A stretch of 64,000 nt of DNA, taken from Chitinophagales bacterium. Its GTDB lineage: Bacteria > Bacteroidota > Bacteroidia > Chitinophagales > Chitinophagaceae. The position numbers and the translations under genes are program-made. Each line of letters opens with the position of its first letter. Position 1 is the first letter of the stretch. Shown here piece after piece: positions 8,525 to 17,488 of the stretch. The notes beneath the pieces are model-generated. The model was given only the letters and a program-made list of their open reading frames with translations, was not told where the DNA came from and searched no databases. The stretch spans positions 992,001 through 1,056,000 of the forward strand of contig JACJXQ010000008.1 in assembly GCA_020636495.1 (NCBI GenBank), written 5' to 3'.

Positions 8525-9067
8525 TTACCACCAGTTCATTCTATTGCGCAGTCCTCTTATCTGTTCCATATGGTGTCTGCCGTGCCATGCATACAGGTCG
8601 GTCATTTCCCAAATGGGCACATTACGTTCGTGTTCAGGATGGAAATAGGTACGTTCCCAGTCTTCGTCGCGGAGGTTACGTAAAAGCGTTCCCCACCTGC
8701 GGTGTAGCGCATGCAGTAGCGTAATGGAAATATTTACAGGCTCTATTTCCACATCGGGTAGTAAGGCCCAGCGGTTTTCGTCGTATGGTGTAATTACAGG
8801 GTTGTCTTCTGTAAGTGCCAGCTTGAGCCTGATATATGCATTTATATGACTGTCTGCAAGGTGGTGGATCACCTGTCGTGCATTCCATCCACCGGGACGG
8901 TAAGGTGTCTCCAATTGTACCTGGTCCAGGTTCTCAATAACCGGGTCAAGCCAGGTGGGCAGCGCCTCTATTGCACTGATCCATTCGTGTTGCATTTCGG
9001 GCATATACTGCTCGGGAGCATTATATTTCCCTATCGGGTATGTAGCTTGTTCAAGATCAAATTCCAT
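8525..9067 (-). CDS. DinB/YfiT-family putative metal-dependent hydrolase or S-transferase
   Basis: 180 aa from the ATG at 9065-9067; an in-frame ATG at 9091 would overlap the upstream gene, and homologous proteins begin at MEFDLEQATYPIGKY. The fold is a four-helix DinB bundle. The three metal-binding histidines are in V-I-H-H-L-A-D-S-H (about residues 67-73) and A-W-H-G-R-H-H (about residues 162-168). Members of the YfiT branch are described as bacillithiol transferases in Bacillus; Bacteroidota members also fit that branch, but the thiol substrate here is not known. It lies 10 bases after the stop of the DUF3298 lipoprotein gene, in a long same-strand run. Confidence 0.8.
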   Translation of the reverse strand: MEFDLEQATYPIGKYNAPEQYMPEMQHEWISAIEALPTWLDPVIENLDQVQLETPYRPGGWNARQVIHHLADSHINAYIRLKLALTEDNPVITPYDENRWALLPDVEIEPVNISITLLHALHRRWGTLLRNLRDEDWERTYFHPEHERNVPIWEMTDLYAWHGRHHMEQIRGLRNRMNWW

Positions 9068-9077
9068 TGGCTCAAGT

Positions 9078-10262
9078 TTATTGCATAGCAACAGATTCCA
9101 GGCGCATACGTTGTTTGAATTCAGGTGTAAGCAGCTCTGTTATTTTATTATAAGGAATAAATAATTCAACCAGGCCATCAGCATACGAGGCTATCTCGTA
9201 TAAGCCATAGGAGAATGTTATTCCTTTGTTGCTGATGTAAAAATTGTTAGGTACGAATAACTCGTCTGAGAACATCCTTGCACTGAGAGGTTGGCCGGCC
9301 TCCAGGTCAAAATGTGTTTTTGCCTCTTTGGTAAGTAGTGCTATCAGTTGCAGGGAATCAACAGTCATAATATCATTCAATACAAGCTGCTTTTTATTTC
9401 TCCTGTCAATATTAAGATAGAAACTTCCGAATGAGCCATGCGCCCCACCTGTATATTCATAATGACTGTTATCCAGGACTATTATGTCATTCTCATTGTA
9501 AACAACAGCATAACTTATCTCCAGGTCCCAGTTGTTGAAGGCCTCTCCAAGCAAGTGTGGTTCCATGCCTTCGGCGGTGGAACGGTATTGTTCGGTATAG
9601 TTGTCTTTGATCTTTTTGATGCAGCCGTTTACATTACCAGTATCGCAGCCCATACTTTTCAGTATCGTTGTGCGCACAAATTCTGTTTGCTCGTCATTGC
9701 CTATGGGTAGCAGTACCTGGTACGTGAAATCAGCCCTGGGAGCAGATAAACTGTCGACGAACTGTATTGAATCACGCACCGAAATGATACTGAATCGCTG
9801 CATATCATCACGGTAGCTCTCTTTCAGTAATATCGGGTAGGACTTATCTGCCCGCGACCATGTACCCACAATACTATCACGGGATATCTTTATCTGCCAC
9901 CTAGCAGGCTTATCATCTTCAGCTGCACCGGGGGCACTTTCTGTAAATTCCAATATACCGGCAGCCGGTGCATCGTCGGATGTGAATAGTGATATCGGGA
10001 TGCCTATTTTTTCGTAATAATAGTCGGCCTGAATTTTGTTTTCGTATTGAACGATGTTTAGCACAACAGGTTGCCCTGCAATCGTGCCGGCATACCTTTT
10101 GTATTCTCCCTCACTTATTTCGTCAGCTTCGGTAAATCCTGCATCAGCAATCATCTGCTTATGCACACTAATGGCTGGTTTGTCTTGTCCGCAGCTGAAT
10201 ATCAGCGACGCCAGTACAAGTAAAATAACAGGCTGTTTCATCAGAGAAATTCGATTTGTCAT
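9078..10262 (-). CDS. DUF3298 (RsiV-like) domain lipoprotein
   Basis: 394 aa. The first ATG at 10260-10262 overlaps the stop of the SPFH gene as ATGA, suggesting translational coupling; a second ATG at 10239-10241 would also give a good signal peptide. The lipobox is IFSC. The last 180 residues match the DUF3298/RsiV fold: Y-T-G-G-A-H-G-S-F, a helix with L-I-A-L-L-T-K-E-A, the segment FVPNNFYISNKGITFSYGLY and the closing YADGLVELFIPY. RsiV-type domains bind lysozyme in Bacillus; most Gram-negative members have no assigned ligand. It should be attached to the envelope facing the periplasm. Confidence 0.8.
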   Translation of the reverse strand: MTNRISLMKQPVILLVLASLIFSCGQDKPAISVHKQMIADAGFTEADEISEGEYKRYAGTIAGQPVVLNIVQYENKIQADYYYEKIGIPISLFTSDDAPAAGILEFTESAPGAAEDDKPARWQIKISRDSIVGTWSRADKSYPILLKESYRDDMQRFSIISVRDSIQFVDSLSAPRADFTYQVLLPIGNDEQTEFVRTTILKSMGCDTGNVNGCIKKIKDNYTEQYRSTAEGMEPHLLGEAFNNWDLEISYAVVYNENDIIVLDNSHYEYTGGAHGSFGSFYLNIDRRNKKQLVLNDIMTVDSLQLIALLTKEAKTHFDLEAGQPLSARMFSDELFVPNNFYISNKGITFSYGLYEIASYADGLVELFIPYNKITELLTPEFKQRMRLESVAMQ

Positions 10263-11173
10263 TTTGCATCCAATATAACATTGCCACCTTTGCCGCTACC
10301 CATCAAAACGATCTTGGCATTGTCAGATGCTGCAAATTCTTTAAGTGCTTTTATCTGTTCGTATTGCAATTGTTTGTCTGTCAGGTTGGTGGCTATGATA
10401 CGTTGATAGTCAGCAATGCCTTGTGCTTCTACACGCTTACGTTCTGCTTCTTGTTTTTCTTTTTGCAGTACAAATTCCATTTTCTGCGCTTCCTGCTCTG
10501 CATTGATCTTCTGCTCGATGGCTTGCTTCACCGACTGTGGCAATGTAATGTTCCTGATCAGCAGGTTTTCCACCAGCAGTCCTCTCTTGCTGAATTTTTT
10601 CTCGATGCTTTCTTGTATCAGGTCCTGGAACTCCTGCCTCTTGGTGGAGTAGAGGGCGACTGCATTGTAGTTTACGGCGTTATCGCGTATCTCAGTACGA
10701 GCGATCGGCCGTACTATTTTATCTTCGTAATCAAGCCCAATTTTGTCTATCAGTTCAGGCGCTTCGCCGGGAATCACTTTGTAAAGCACTGTCAGGTCTA
10801 TGATTACCTCCAGTCCGTCTGCTGAGAGGGTACGTATAGCATCATCACCGCTTCTGTGCCCTTCGTCAAGCGTGCTGCTCATGGTATAGTTCATAGTGCG
10901 AATATCTACTTCTATCACTTCCATCAAGGGGTTGATAATATGTAATCCACTGGGCAGTGTACTTTTCTGAACTTTACCAAACAGCTTCTGTACACCTACA
11001 TGTCCTGCGTCTATTTGCACTACACTGGTCGACAGCGCACCAATAAGCACCAATATAGCGGCAAGCACGCGCGCTACATTGGCAAATGGCAATAGTTTTC
11101 TGGCTTCAGGGCCAGCCTTTCCTATCATGAACGAAACTAAAAAAACAATAACTCCTAATACTACCAGTCCCAT
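10259..11173 (-). CDS. SPFH/prohibitin-family membrane protein
   Basis: 304 aa. Two N-terminal hydrophobic segments (about residues 1-18 and 31-50) are followed by an SPFH domain (VQIDAGHVGVQKLFGKVQKS to about residue 200) and a charged coiled coil (about 205-270: AIEQKINAEQEAQKMEFVLQ, then repeated E-A-x-R-K). The pattern is that of bacterial prohibitin/HflK-like proteins, which form rings in the inner membrane and can restrain FtsH-type proteases. The short C-terminal end KIVLMGSGKGGNVILDAK is as in prohibitin. FtsH is not in the window. Its stop overlaps the next gene as ATGA. Confidence 0.9.
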   Translation of the reverse strand: MGLVVLGVIVFLVSFMIGKAGPEARKLLPFANVARVLAAILVLIGALSTSVVQIDAGHVGVQKLFGKVQKSTLPSGLHIINPLMEVIEVDIRTMNYTMSSTLDEGHRSGDDAIRTLSADGLEVIIDLTVLYKVIPGEAPELIDKIGLDYEDKIVRPIARTEIRDNAVNYNAVALYSTKRQEFQDLIQESIEKKFSKRGLLVENLLIRNITLPQSVKQAIEQKINAEQEAQKMEFVLQKEKQEAERKRVEAQGIADYQRIIATNLTDKQLQYEQIKALKEFAASDNAKIVLMGSGKGGNVILDAK

Positions 11174-11296
11174 ATTTGATCCAATATTTAATTATATATC
11201 AAAAGTACGCATCAGTTTGAACAAATGAATGAAAAGTATAAATAGTTAGTAACATAGTATGCAGTGAATGCTGCCGGGAACAGCATAGCGGCAACC

Positions 11297-13087
11297 TCAA
11301 TCAATAATTCCCATCATTTTAATAAGCAAGGTGGCATTGCTGGATGTTGATCCTCCGATTTTCAGCTTATAATCAAATGTTAGTTGTCCGTCTTTTACCT
11401 CGCTTTCAAAATGGTAATTGGATATTTTACCCGGGTACTGTTCTGCCATGATACAAAGTCCGGTATCGTGTGTGGCCACAATACCTGTTACATTGCACCC
11501 AATAAGTTTTTTGAGGATGGAGGTCGTACCTGATTGTTTGTCAGCAGTATTAGTGCCTCTTAATGGCTCATCTATCAGCACAAGATAAGGTACATCTGTA
11601 TGTTGTACGGCCTTCATTAAATGTTGTAGGCGTTTAAGCTCTGCTTTGAAATAAGAAACATCATCTTGTATTGAATCAGATATGCGGATAGACGTGAATA
11701 TTTTGACCAAGGGAATACTTAGTGCTTTGGCTGGTATGGGTGCCCCGGCTTGTGCCAATACTATGTTCACCCCTATTGTTCTGATAAAAGTACTTTTCCC
11801 GGTCATGTTGGCGCCGGTAAGCAGGTATATTTTTTCGTCCCTGCCTAATGAGCAGTCATTACCAACGGCAATATCGTGCTTCATTAGCGGGTGCCTAAGG
11901 TCTGTAGCTTCTATTATATTGCTTTCGGAGTTTATTACCGGGTATATATGCCCGGGGTGGTTAAAAGCATAGTTGGCATAACTGTTATTTTTGTCTGCCT
12001 GCCCTATGTGGCTGAGTGCCAGTATCAGTTTGTCTTTATGTTCCCTGCGCCATTTTTCCAGCTTCAGGGTGCATCTTATATCAAACAGAAACAGGGAGTT
12101 GAGCAATGGCCCCACCATCCCATTCTGCCTGTTGTCAAACAGGTTCACCAGCTTTCTAAGCCCGGTTACAGCCGCAAGAGTTCCTGTTGCTTCTTCCTTC
12201 ATCTTTACCAGCTCAGGATGTTTGAACTCCTGTAACGCTATTTGCACAGAGATAGCTTCTGTTTTATGTACCAGCTTAATGCTGTTGCTCACAAGGTAGT
12301 AGGCCACTTTTATCTTTTTCATGTACACGCGATAGGCAATGCCATTAATAGCAAACATGACAATAAGCCCCGGATGTATGGCACCTGTGGTGAAACTGAG
12401 GAATAAGAACAATGCCGACAGGATGGGTACTAGTATCGTGGCGACAGCCATGATTTTGTTGCCCAACAATATCTCTTCAGAGTTCAGCCATTGTACAATT
12501 TTATCAGCAGAACCTTTCTCTTCGCGTGCCAGTAACCCTGCTATCCTGAAGCTGTGCAGGTAGGCAGGCATGGTAGAAAGCTCTATTGTCAATTCCTGGC
12601 GGGTTTTTATCTCTTCGGCTGTCGCAAAAGGCTGCAGTAAAGAATCGGCGAGGGCATCTGCTCCCTGTTCGGTAACAGTACGGTTCAGCATTTGGTATAT
12701 TGAGCGTGGGCCGAACATATCCAGGTCGAAAGAATATGGATGTTTGGCGCTGATATAACCTCGTCCGTCGGGGAAGGCCTGGATATTGCCTTGCAAAGTA
12801 TCTTCTTCTCCACGTATGATCTGTATATGTTTTTCATGTTGGAGAATATTGCGTTTTATCTTGTCTTGCTGTTTGATGACAAAAAGTACTGCTGCAAATA
12901 AGGCCGCATCAATAAAAGCAAAGTGGGTTCGTCCGGTTGTGAACGTATAATACAAGGCCACTGCCAACCCAAGGATCGCAAGCAACCTCAGCCAGGCAAT
13001 ATTGCCCGCTTGTTTATTGGCTGAAGCCAACCTTTGCTCTGCAAGGTTGAGTTGTTCGGTATAGTATTGTTGCGGTGCAATGCCCAT
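11297..13087 (-). CDS. Membrane-anchored MutS-family ATPase
   Basis: 596 aa. The C-terminal 210 residues are a MutS-type ABC ATPase: Walker A in TGANMTGKSTFIRT, then IRISDSIQDDVSYFKAEL, Walker B L-V-L-I-D-E-P and a THDTGL switch. A MutS core/lever region precedes it (about residues 120-390). No mismatch-reading domain I (F-x-E) is present. Two hydrophobic pairs are unusual for a repair protein: about residues 28-75 and 210-255. The family is widespread in Bacteroidota but its role is not established; canonical mismatch repair is unlikely without domain I. It is divergent from the sensor kinase gene, with 225 bases between. Confidence 0.85.
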   Translation of the reverse strand: MGIAPQQYYTEQLNLAEQRLASANKQAGNIAWLRLLAILGLAVALYYTFTTGRTHFAFIDAALFAAVLFVIKQQDKIKRNILQHEKHIQIIRGEEDTLQGNIQAFPDGRGYISAKHPYSFDLDMFGPRSIYQMLNRTVTEQGADALADSLLQPFATAEEIKTRQELTIELSTMPAYLHSFRIAGLLAREEKGSADKIVQWLNSEEILLGNKIMAVATILVPILSALFLFLSFTTGAIHPGLIVMFAINGIAYRVYMKKIKVAYYLVSNSIKLVHKTEAISVQIALQEFKHPELVKMKEEATGTLAAVTGLRKLVNLFDNRQNGMVGPLLNSLFLFDIRCTLKLEKWRREHKDKLILALSHIGQADKNNSYANYAFNHPGHIYPVINSESNIIEATDLRHPLMKHDIAVGNDCSLGRDEKIYLLTGANMTGKSTFIRTIGVNIVLAQAGAPIPAKALSIPLVKIFTSIRISDSIQDDVSYFKAELKRLQHLMKAVQHTDVPYLVLIDEPLRGTNTADKQSGTTSILKKLIGCNVTGIVATHDTGLCIMAEQYPGKISNYHFESEVKDGQLTFDYKLKIGGSTSSNATLLIKMMGIID

Positions 13088-13312
13088 GATCTGTTAAATT
13101 GATCCATCAGGGTCAACCCGGTGGGTTGCAAAAATAGGCATATTGCACACAGTATAAGTAATATTTATAGAATAAGATGTTTTACATCTGCAGGCATTTT
13201 TTTAACAGCTGTTACCGGTCGATTAATATTCGTATTTGCTCAATTGCTACACGGCCTGGATACTTTTACTACCGGTTATTATTATGTATTTTCATCTAAA
13301 TAGTTCCGGTAT

Positions 13313-16150
13313 TTGACACGTATTTTATTGCTCCTGTTTTGTTTAATATCTATGCCTGCATGGGCACAAGATCCTTATTACATCAACTATGCCATCGGCG
13401 ATGGGCTGCCTTCCGATAATGTATATTCCGTGTTTGAAGATGATAATGGCTTGCTATGGTTTACTACTGATGTAGGTGTGGTAAAGTTCAATAGCAAAAG
13501 CTTTGAATTATTTAATACCGACGACGGACTGAGTGACAATGAAGTGTTCAGGATAACAAAGGACAGTAAAGGCAGGATGTGGATGCATACCCTGAATGGC
13601 AAGCTTTCTTACCTACGTAATGACTCCGTATTCAATGCAGACAATTCGACTATTGCAGCCCAGGTAAGAGGGACGGGATATATTATAGATGTACATGAGC
13701 AGAACGGTAAGGTATTCCTCTGCTTCAGAAATGGTGATATATTTATCATAGATAGCACGGATAATGTATCAAAAGTAGAAATTACAAGTGAAGTTGGTAA
13801 TGATGAAGGACAGGAAGCATTTTTTTATACCTTAAATTCAGAGTCTGTTGTTGGAGTAGGTGCTGAAACATACATAGTTATGCAGCCAGTTTCTCAACCA
13901 TCGAAAGTATACCACGTAAACAACAGGCATTTTTTCAGTAGTGTGAACCAGGTGTATGTAGTAGATCATGATAGTGTTTTCAATTACCTGGATATTGAGG
14001 ATGCAATACAAGTCACAGATATCTATTTTGACGGGAGATATACATGGGTATGTTCAAAGAATGGTATCTATAGGTACTTGGGCAAAAAATGCACAGCGCA
14101 TTTTTTTGCAGGAGACGCCGTGTCGGGTATTATAAAGGACAGGGAGGGCAGCTACTGGGTTACTACGCTTAACAGGGGTGTGTTGTATGTTCCATCTATG
14201 CAGGTATTGCAGTTGTTGCCAGGTAAAAAAATAAGCAGACTCGGCGCTCATGGTGGCACTTTGTGGATAGGTGGTTCTGAAAATGACTACTACATAAAAA
14301 CGGGAGATCAGCTATCGGAAAGACACTTGCCGGCTGACTGGAATATGAACAAGATAAGTAATTTCCGTTTTTACGATGACAGGATATATGTAGTAGCACG
14401 ATCGGGGCTTGTTGCTATCAGCAATAACAATACGCAAACATTTCAGTTTAATATCAATGATATTCTGGAGGATGATGACCGCATATTCGTCGCTACTACA
14501 TTTACTGCCAGGATCGACCGCAAAGAATTGACACCCGGGTTACGATACTATATTAACAAGCGAGCAATATTGTGGAAGCGAACAAATGTATTATGCAAAG
14601 ACAACAACAGTAATATCTGGATCGGTACCAACTTCGGGTTATACCAGTACCATATTCATACTGCTACGCCCGAACTCATCAATATGGGAGATATGTACGA
14701 TGATTTGTCTGTTTCAATAGAGGATATTTATTATGATGCGGAGCAAAATGTGCTGTTGGTGGCAACTGCTTCAAAGGGACTGCTGTTATTGCAGAACGGA
14801 AAAATAATCAGGAAAATAAGAACTGCTGAAGGATTGAATAATAACTCTGTAAATACCATAAAGAAAATAAGAGAACATATTTACCTGGCAGGTACCAACG
14901 ATGGATTGAACAAAATTGTTTTGGATACAGCTAAGCCCAAGGTATACAATTACAACACAAGGATAGGCATTAGAAACAAGCGGATAAGGGATATAGAAGC
15001 AATAGATGGTATTGTATACCTGGCTACAGATGACGGGGTGTTGTATTTCTCGATGCAAGATCTAAAACCGCTGTCTGTACAGCCAATATGCAGCATCCTC
15101 GATGTAAGAATAGACAAAAGTAGCTGGAAAGGTGAAAAAATGAATTATAAAGAAAACGATATCAGTATTTCTTTCAATGGAATATCATATATCGATCGGG
15201 GCAACCTGCTGTATTATTACCGGTTTACTGATTATGAGTCAAAATGGTACACAACCAAAGAAACCCAGGTCAACTATAAAGACCTGCCTCCTGGCAGCTA
15301 TACTTTTGAACTATATTGTGTGAATGGATTGGGCAACAGGAGCCCGGTACAGAGTGTTGCATTCGAGATATTGCCCCCTTTCTGGGTGGAGATATGGTTT
15401 CGCTTACTATTGGGGCTCGTGCTGGTTGGTCTCATATTTGGTGTAGTCAGATATAGGTTCAAACGACAGGAAGCACGCAATGCAGCGGAAATGGTAAGTA
15501 TACAGGCAGAGCGGGACAAAGCCAGGTTGGAAACGCAGATGCTCGAACTGGAACAGCGATCATTGCGCATGCAAATGAACCCGCATTTTATTTTCAATGC
15601 ATTGAATACTATTAAAGGATATTATACGGAAGGGAACGATGTAAAGGCAAGCAGTTATATTTCTAAGTTTTCCCGGCTATTACGTATGATACTTGAAAAT
15701 GAGGGACAAAATACAACATTGGAAAATGAAGTGGCCATGCTGAAATTATATCTCGACCTGAACAAGATTCGATACCAGGATAAGTTCAGCTATGAGATCC
15801 AGGTGGATAAAGAGTTGATACAATCAGATATAATGATACCAAACCTTTTATTACAGCCTCTTGTTGAAAATGCCCTGATACACGGTTTGGCCAATAAAGA
15901 GGAACATGGACATCTTCTGGTGTCTTTCAACAGGTCGGCGCATAAAATGATTTGTACTGTGCAGGATGACGGCATCGGTCGTGCTGAAGCTGCCAGGCAA
16001 AAAGGCAGGGCATTGCATCAGTCCAAAGCATTGTCGATAGTAAAAGACCGTTTACGACTATTCAGCTCGCGCAGCACATTAGACATATACGACCTGGAGC
16101 AGGATGGGCAACCGGTGGGGACAAAAGTGGTAATTGCAATACCAGTTTAA
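13313..16150 (+). CDS. LytS-type sensor histidine kinase with N-terminal beta-propeller
   Basis: 945 aa from a TTG codon at 13313; the in-frame stop at 13301-13303 excludes anything longer, and this start gives a full signal peptide (MTRILLLLFCLISMPAWAQ). About residues 20-600 are two-component propeller repeats (D-x-x-G-L-L-W-F-x-T-x-x-G, W-I-G-T-N-F-G-L). A Y_Y_Y domain (about 610-690) and a single membrane helix (about 697-718) follow, then a coiled coil and a His_kinase domain with the phosphoacceptor H758 in QMNPHFIFNALN, and N-box L-V-E-N-A-L-I-H-G. The propeller lies in the periplasm, likely sensing a sugar or other envelope signal. The partner regulator begins 10 bases after its stop. 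Confidence 0.93.
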   Translation: MTRILLLLFCLISMPAWAQDPYYINYAIGDGLPSDNVYSVFEDDNGLLWFTTDVGVVKFNSKSFELFNTDDGLSDNEVFRITKDSKGRMWMHTLNGKLSYLRNDSVFNADNSTIAAQVRGTGYIIDVHEQNGKVFLCFRNGDIFIIDSTDNVSKVEITSEVGNDEGQEAFFYTLNSESVVGVGAETYIVMQPVSQPSKVYHVNNRHFFSSVNQVYVVDHDSVFNYLDIEDAIQVTDIYFDGRYTWVCSKNGIYRYLGKKCTAHFFAGDAVSGIIKDREGSYWVTTLNRGVLYVPSMQVLQLLPGKKISRLGAHGGTLWIGGSENDYYIKTGDQLSERHLPADWNMNKISNFRFYDDRIYVVARSGLVAISNNNTQTFQFNINDILEDDDRIFVATTFTARIDRKELTPGLRYYINKRAILWKRTNVLCKDNNSNIWIGTNFGLYQYHIHTATPELINMGDMYDDLSVSIEDIYYDAEQNVLLVATASKGLLLLQNGKIIRKIRTAEGLNNNSVNTIKKIREHIYLAGTNDGLNKIVLDTAKPKVYNYNTRIGIRNKRIRDIEAIDGIVYLATDDGVLYFSMQDLKPLSVQPICSILDVRIDKSSWKGEKMNYKENDISISFNGISYIDRGNLLYYYRFTDYESKWYTTKETQVNYKDLPPGSYTFELYCVNGLGNRSPVQSVAFEILPPFWVEIWFRLLLGLVLVGLIFGVVRYRFKRQEARNAAEMVSIQAERDKARLETQMLELEQRSLRMQMNPHFIFNALNTIKGYYTEGNDVKASSYISKFSRLLRMILENEGQNTTLENEVAMLKLYLDLNKIRYQDKFSYEIQVDKELIQSDIMIPNLLLQPLVENALIHGLANKEEHGHLLVSFNRSAHKMICTVQDDGIGRAEAARQKGRALHQSKALSIVKDRLRLFSSRSTLDIYDLEQDGQPVGTKVVIAIPV

Positions 16151-16160
16151 ACAGTATAAT

Positions 16161-16898
16161 ATGAGAACACTATTAATTGATGATGAACAACAAGCTATCT
16201 CTGCACTAAAAGCAGAGATAATATACCATTGCAAAGATCTGGATATTGTGGGTGAAGCCCGAAGTGTAAAAGAGGCTGTAAAACAGATACTAGCACTGGC
16301 TCCCGAATTGATATTTCTTGATATTCAATTGCTGGATGGTACGGGTTTTGATATACTTGATGCGGTAAAAGGACACCAGGTCAAGGTAATTTTTACCACT
16401 GCATTCAGCCAGTATGCTATCAAAGCTATCAAGTTCAATGCACTGGATTACCTGCTGAAGCCTATTGATGCAGAAGAGTTGGTTGAGGCCGTGAAACGTG
16501 CTGAAGCAGCGGCACCACAAGGCGTACAGTTGGATGTGCTGAAACGTCAGCTGGATATTATACGCATGGGTGATAAGAAGATAGTGCTGAAAGATAGCCG
16601 GTCGATGTATATCATTAAAGTAGCAGAGATAGTTCGTTGCGAAGCACATGGAGCTTATACCGATGTTTTTACCCTTACTGAACCCAAAATAACTATCAGC
16701 AAATCACTAAAGGAGTTTGAGACCATGCTGGAAGATTACGGTTTTTTCAGGACACATCATTCTCACCTTGTAAACCTGCACCTGGTGAAAAAAGTAGACA
16801 AAGCTGACGGTGGAACCCTATACATGCAGGACGGTACACAGATACCTATATCACAACGCAAATGGGAACAGGTGATAAGATTGATAGCAGATAAATAG
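16161..16898 (+). CDS. LytTR-family response regulator
   Basis: 245 aa, started at the ATG at 16161 because the protein then opens MRTLLIDDEQQA, the normal first strand of a receiver; an in-frame upstream start inside the kinase gene would add ten unrelated residues. The receiver holds D-D at residues 7-8, the phosphoacceptor D54 in LIFLDIQLLDG, T-T in FTTAFSQYA and K in YLLKPID. The C-terminal LytTR DNA-binding domain runs from about residue 140 (IVLKDSRSMYIIK) to the end, with the F-x-R-x-H-x-S-x-L-V-N segment (FFRTHHSHLVNL). It is the cognate regulator of the kinase just upstream. No target genes are adjacent; tmRNA follows on the other strand. Confidence 0.94.
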   Translation: MRTLLIDDEQQAISALKAEIIYHCKDLDIVGEARSVKEAVKQILALAPELIFLDIQLLDGTGFDILDAVKGHQVKVIFTTAFSQYAIKAIKFNALDYLLKPIDAEELVEAVKRAEAAAPQGVQLDVLKRQLDIIRMGDKKIVLKDSRSMYIIKVAEIVRCEAHGAYTDVFTLTEPKITISKSLKEFETMLEDYGFFRTHHSHLVNLHLVKKVDKADGGTLYMQDGTQIPISQRKWEQVIRLIADK

Positions 16899-16959
16899 GC
16901 GGTATATTCTATTGCTGCTTTATAATTAGTTCTTGTTTTTTTAGAATATAATGTCAATG

Positions 16960-16990
16960 AAAAAGCCCCTGCATGATTGCAGGAGCTTTA
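16960..16990 (-). terminator. Terminator of tmRNA
   Basis: Read on the minus strand, AAAGCTCCTGCA / TGCAGGGGCTTT pair over 12 bp (one U-G pair) around a 4-base loop and are followed by a short T run. It lies 20 bases past the tmRNA 3' end and can also stop read-through from the regulator gene. Confidence 0.7.
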
Positions 16991-17010
16991 AATAACTAGT
17001 CTCAAAAAAG

Positions 17011-17378
17011 TGGAGCCGGCGGGATTCGAACCCGCGTCCAAACATATGCCCGATAAGCCTTCTACATGTTTATTCCGGAATTTGATCTCGGATAACCGTC
17101 GGAACCGGACGAACCTGGTGTTATCCTATCTGCTTAATTTTCATCGCCCGTACGCAGCTACGGGTGACTATCCTGTTGAAGGATGAGTTAGGCGGCAGGA
17201 GCGTCAACAGGCAAAAGCCCGTCTGCGGCCAAAATGGTTACACTAATCTCTGATTAGGCAGCCATGGCGTAATTAGATTCGCCATTTAAAAAGTCGGGTA
17301 TTCAGATTTACGTGCTAATTACACAACGCACGACATGCTTACTTAACCTGCCCTATGCTGTCAAAACCAGTCGGCCCC
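17011..17378 (-). ncRNA. ssrA: tmRNA (trans-translation RNA)
   Basis: The transcript runs from GGGGCCGACTGGTTTTGACA (5' end at 17378) to the T-arm GGACGCGGGTTCGAATCCCG and acceptor strand CGGCTCC with discriminator A at 17011. The 7-bp acceptor stem (GGGGCCG / CGGCTCC, one G-U pair) closes. CCA is not encoded. The tag frame at 17254-17283 reads GESNYAMAA followed by TAA, very close to tags of other Bacteroidota such as Cytophaga. It rescues stalled ribosomes and marks the protein for ClpXP. Length 368 is normal. SmpB is not in the window. Confidence 0.97.
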
Positions 17379-17409
17379 GGTATAAGTGTATTTTTCAAAG
17401 AGCTAACTG

Positions 17410-17417
17410 CAAAAATA
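17410..17417 (-). promoter_or_regulatory. Possible -7 element of the tmRNA promoter
   Basis: On the minus strand the octamer TATTTTTG matches TAnnTTTG and ends 32 bases before the tmRNA 5' end. No clear TTG is seen at the matching -33 distance, so the call is tentative. Confidence 0.45.
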
Positions 17418-17488
17418 CGAAACATCAACGGATATAAACTGTTAATTTCGGCACGAACATTTGAAACCTGTATATTGTTAAGCTACTG

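Noticed and set aside
10256..10825. Long plus-strand frame opposite the SPFH gene
   Set aside because: It is rich in Phe, Leu and Cys as expected of antisense reading through a coiled coil; the SPFH gene is unambiguous.
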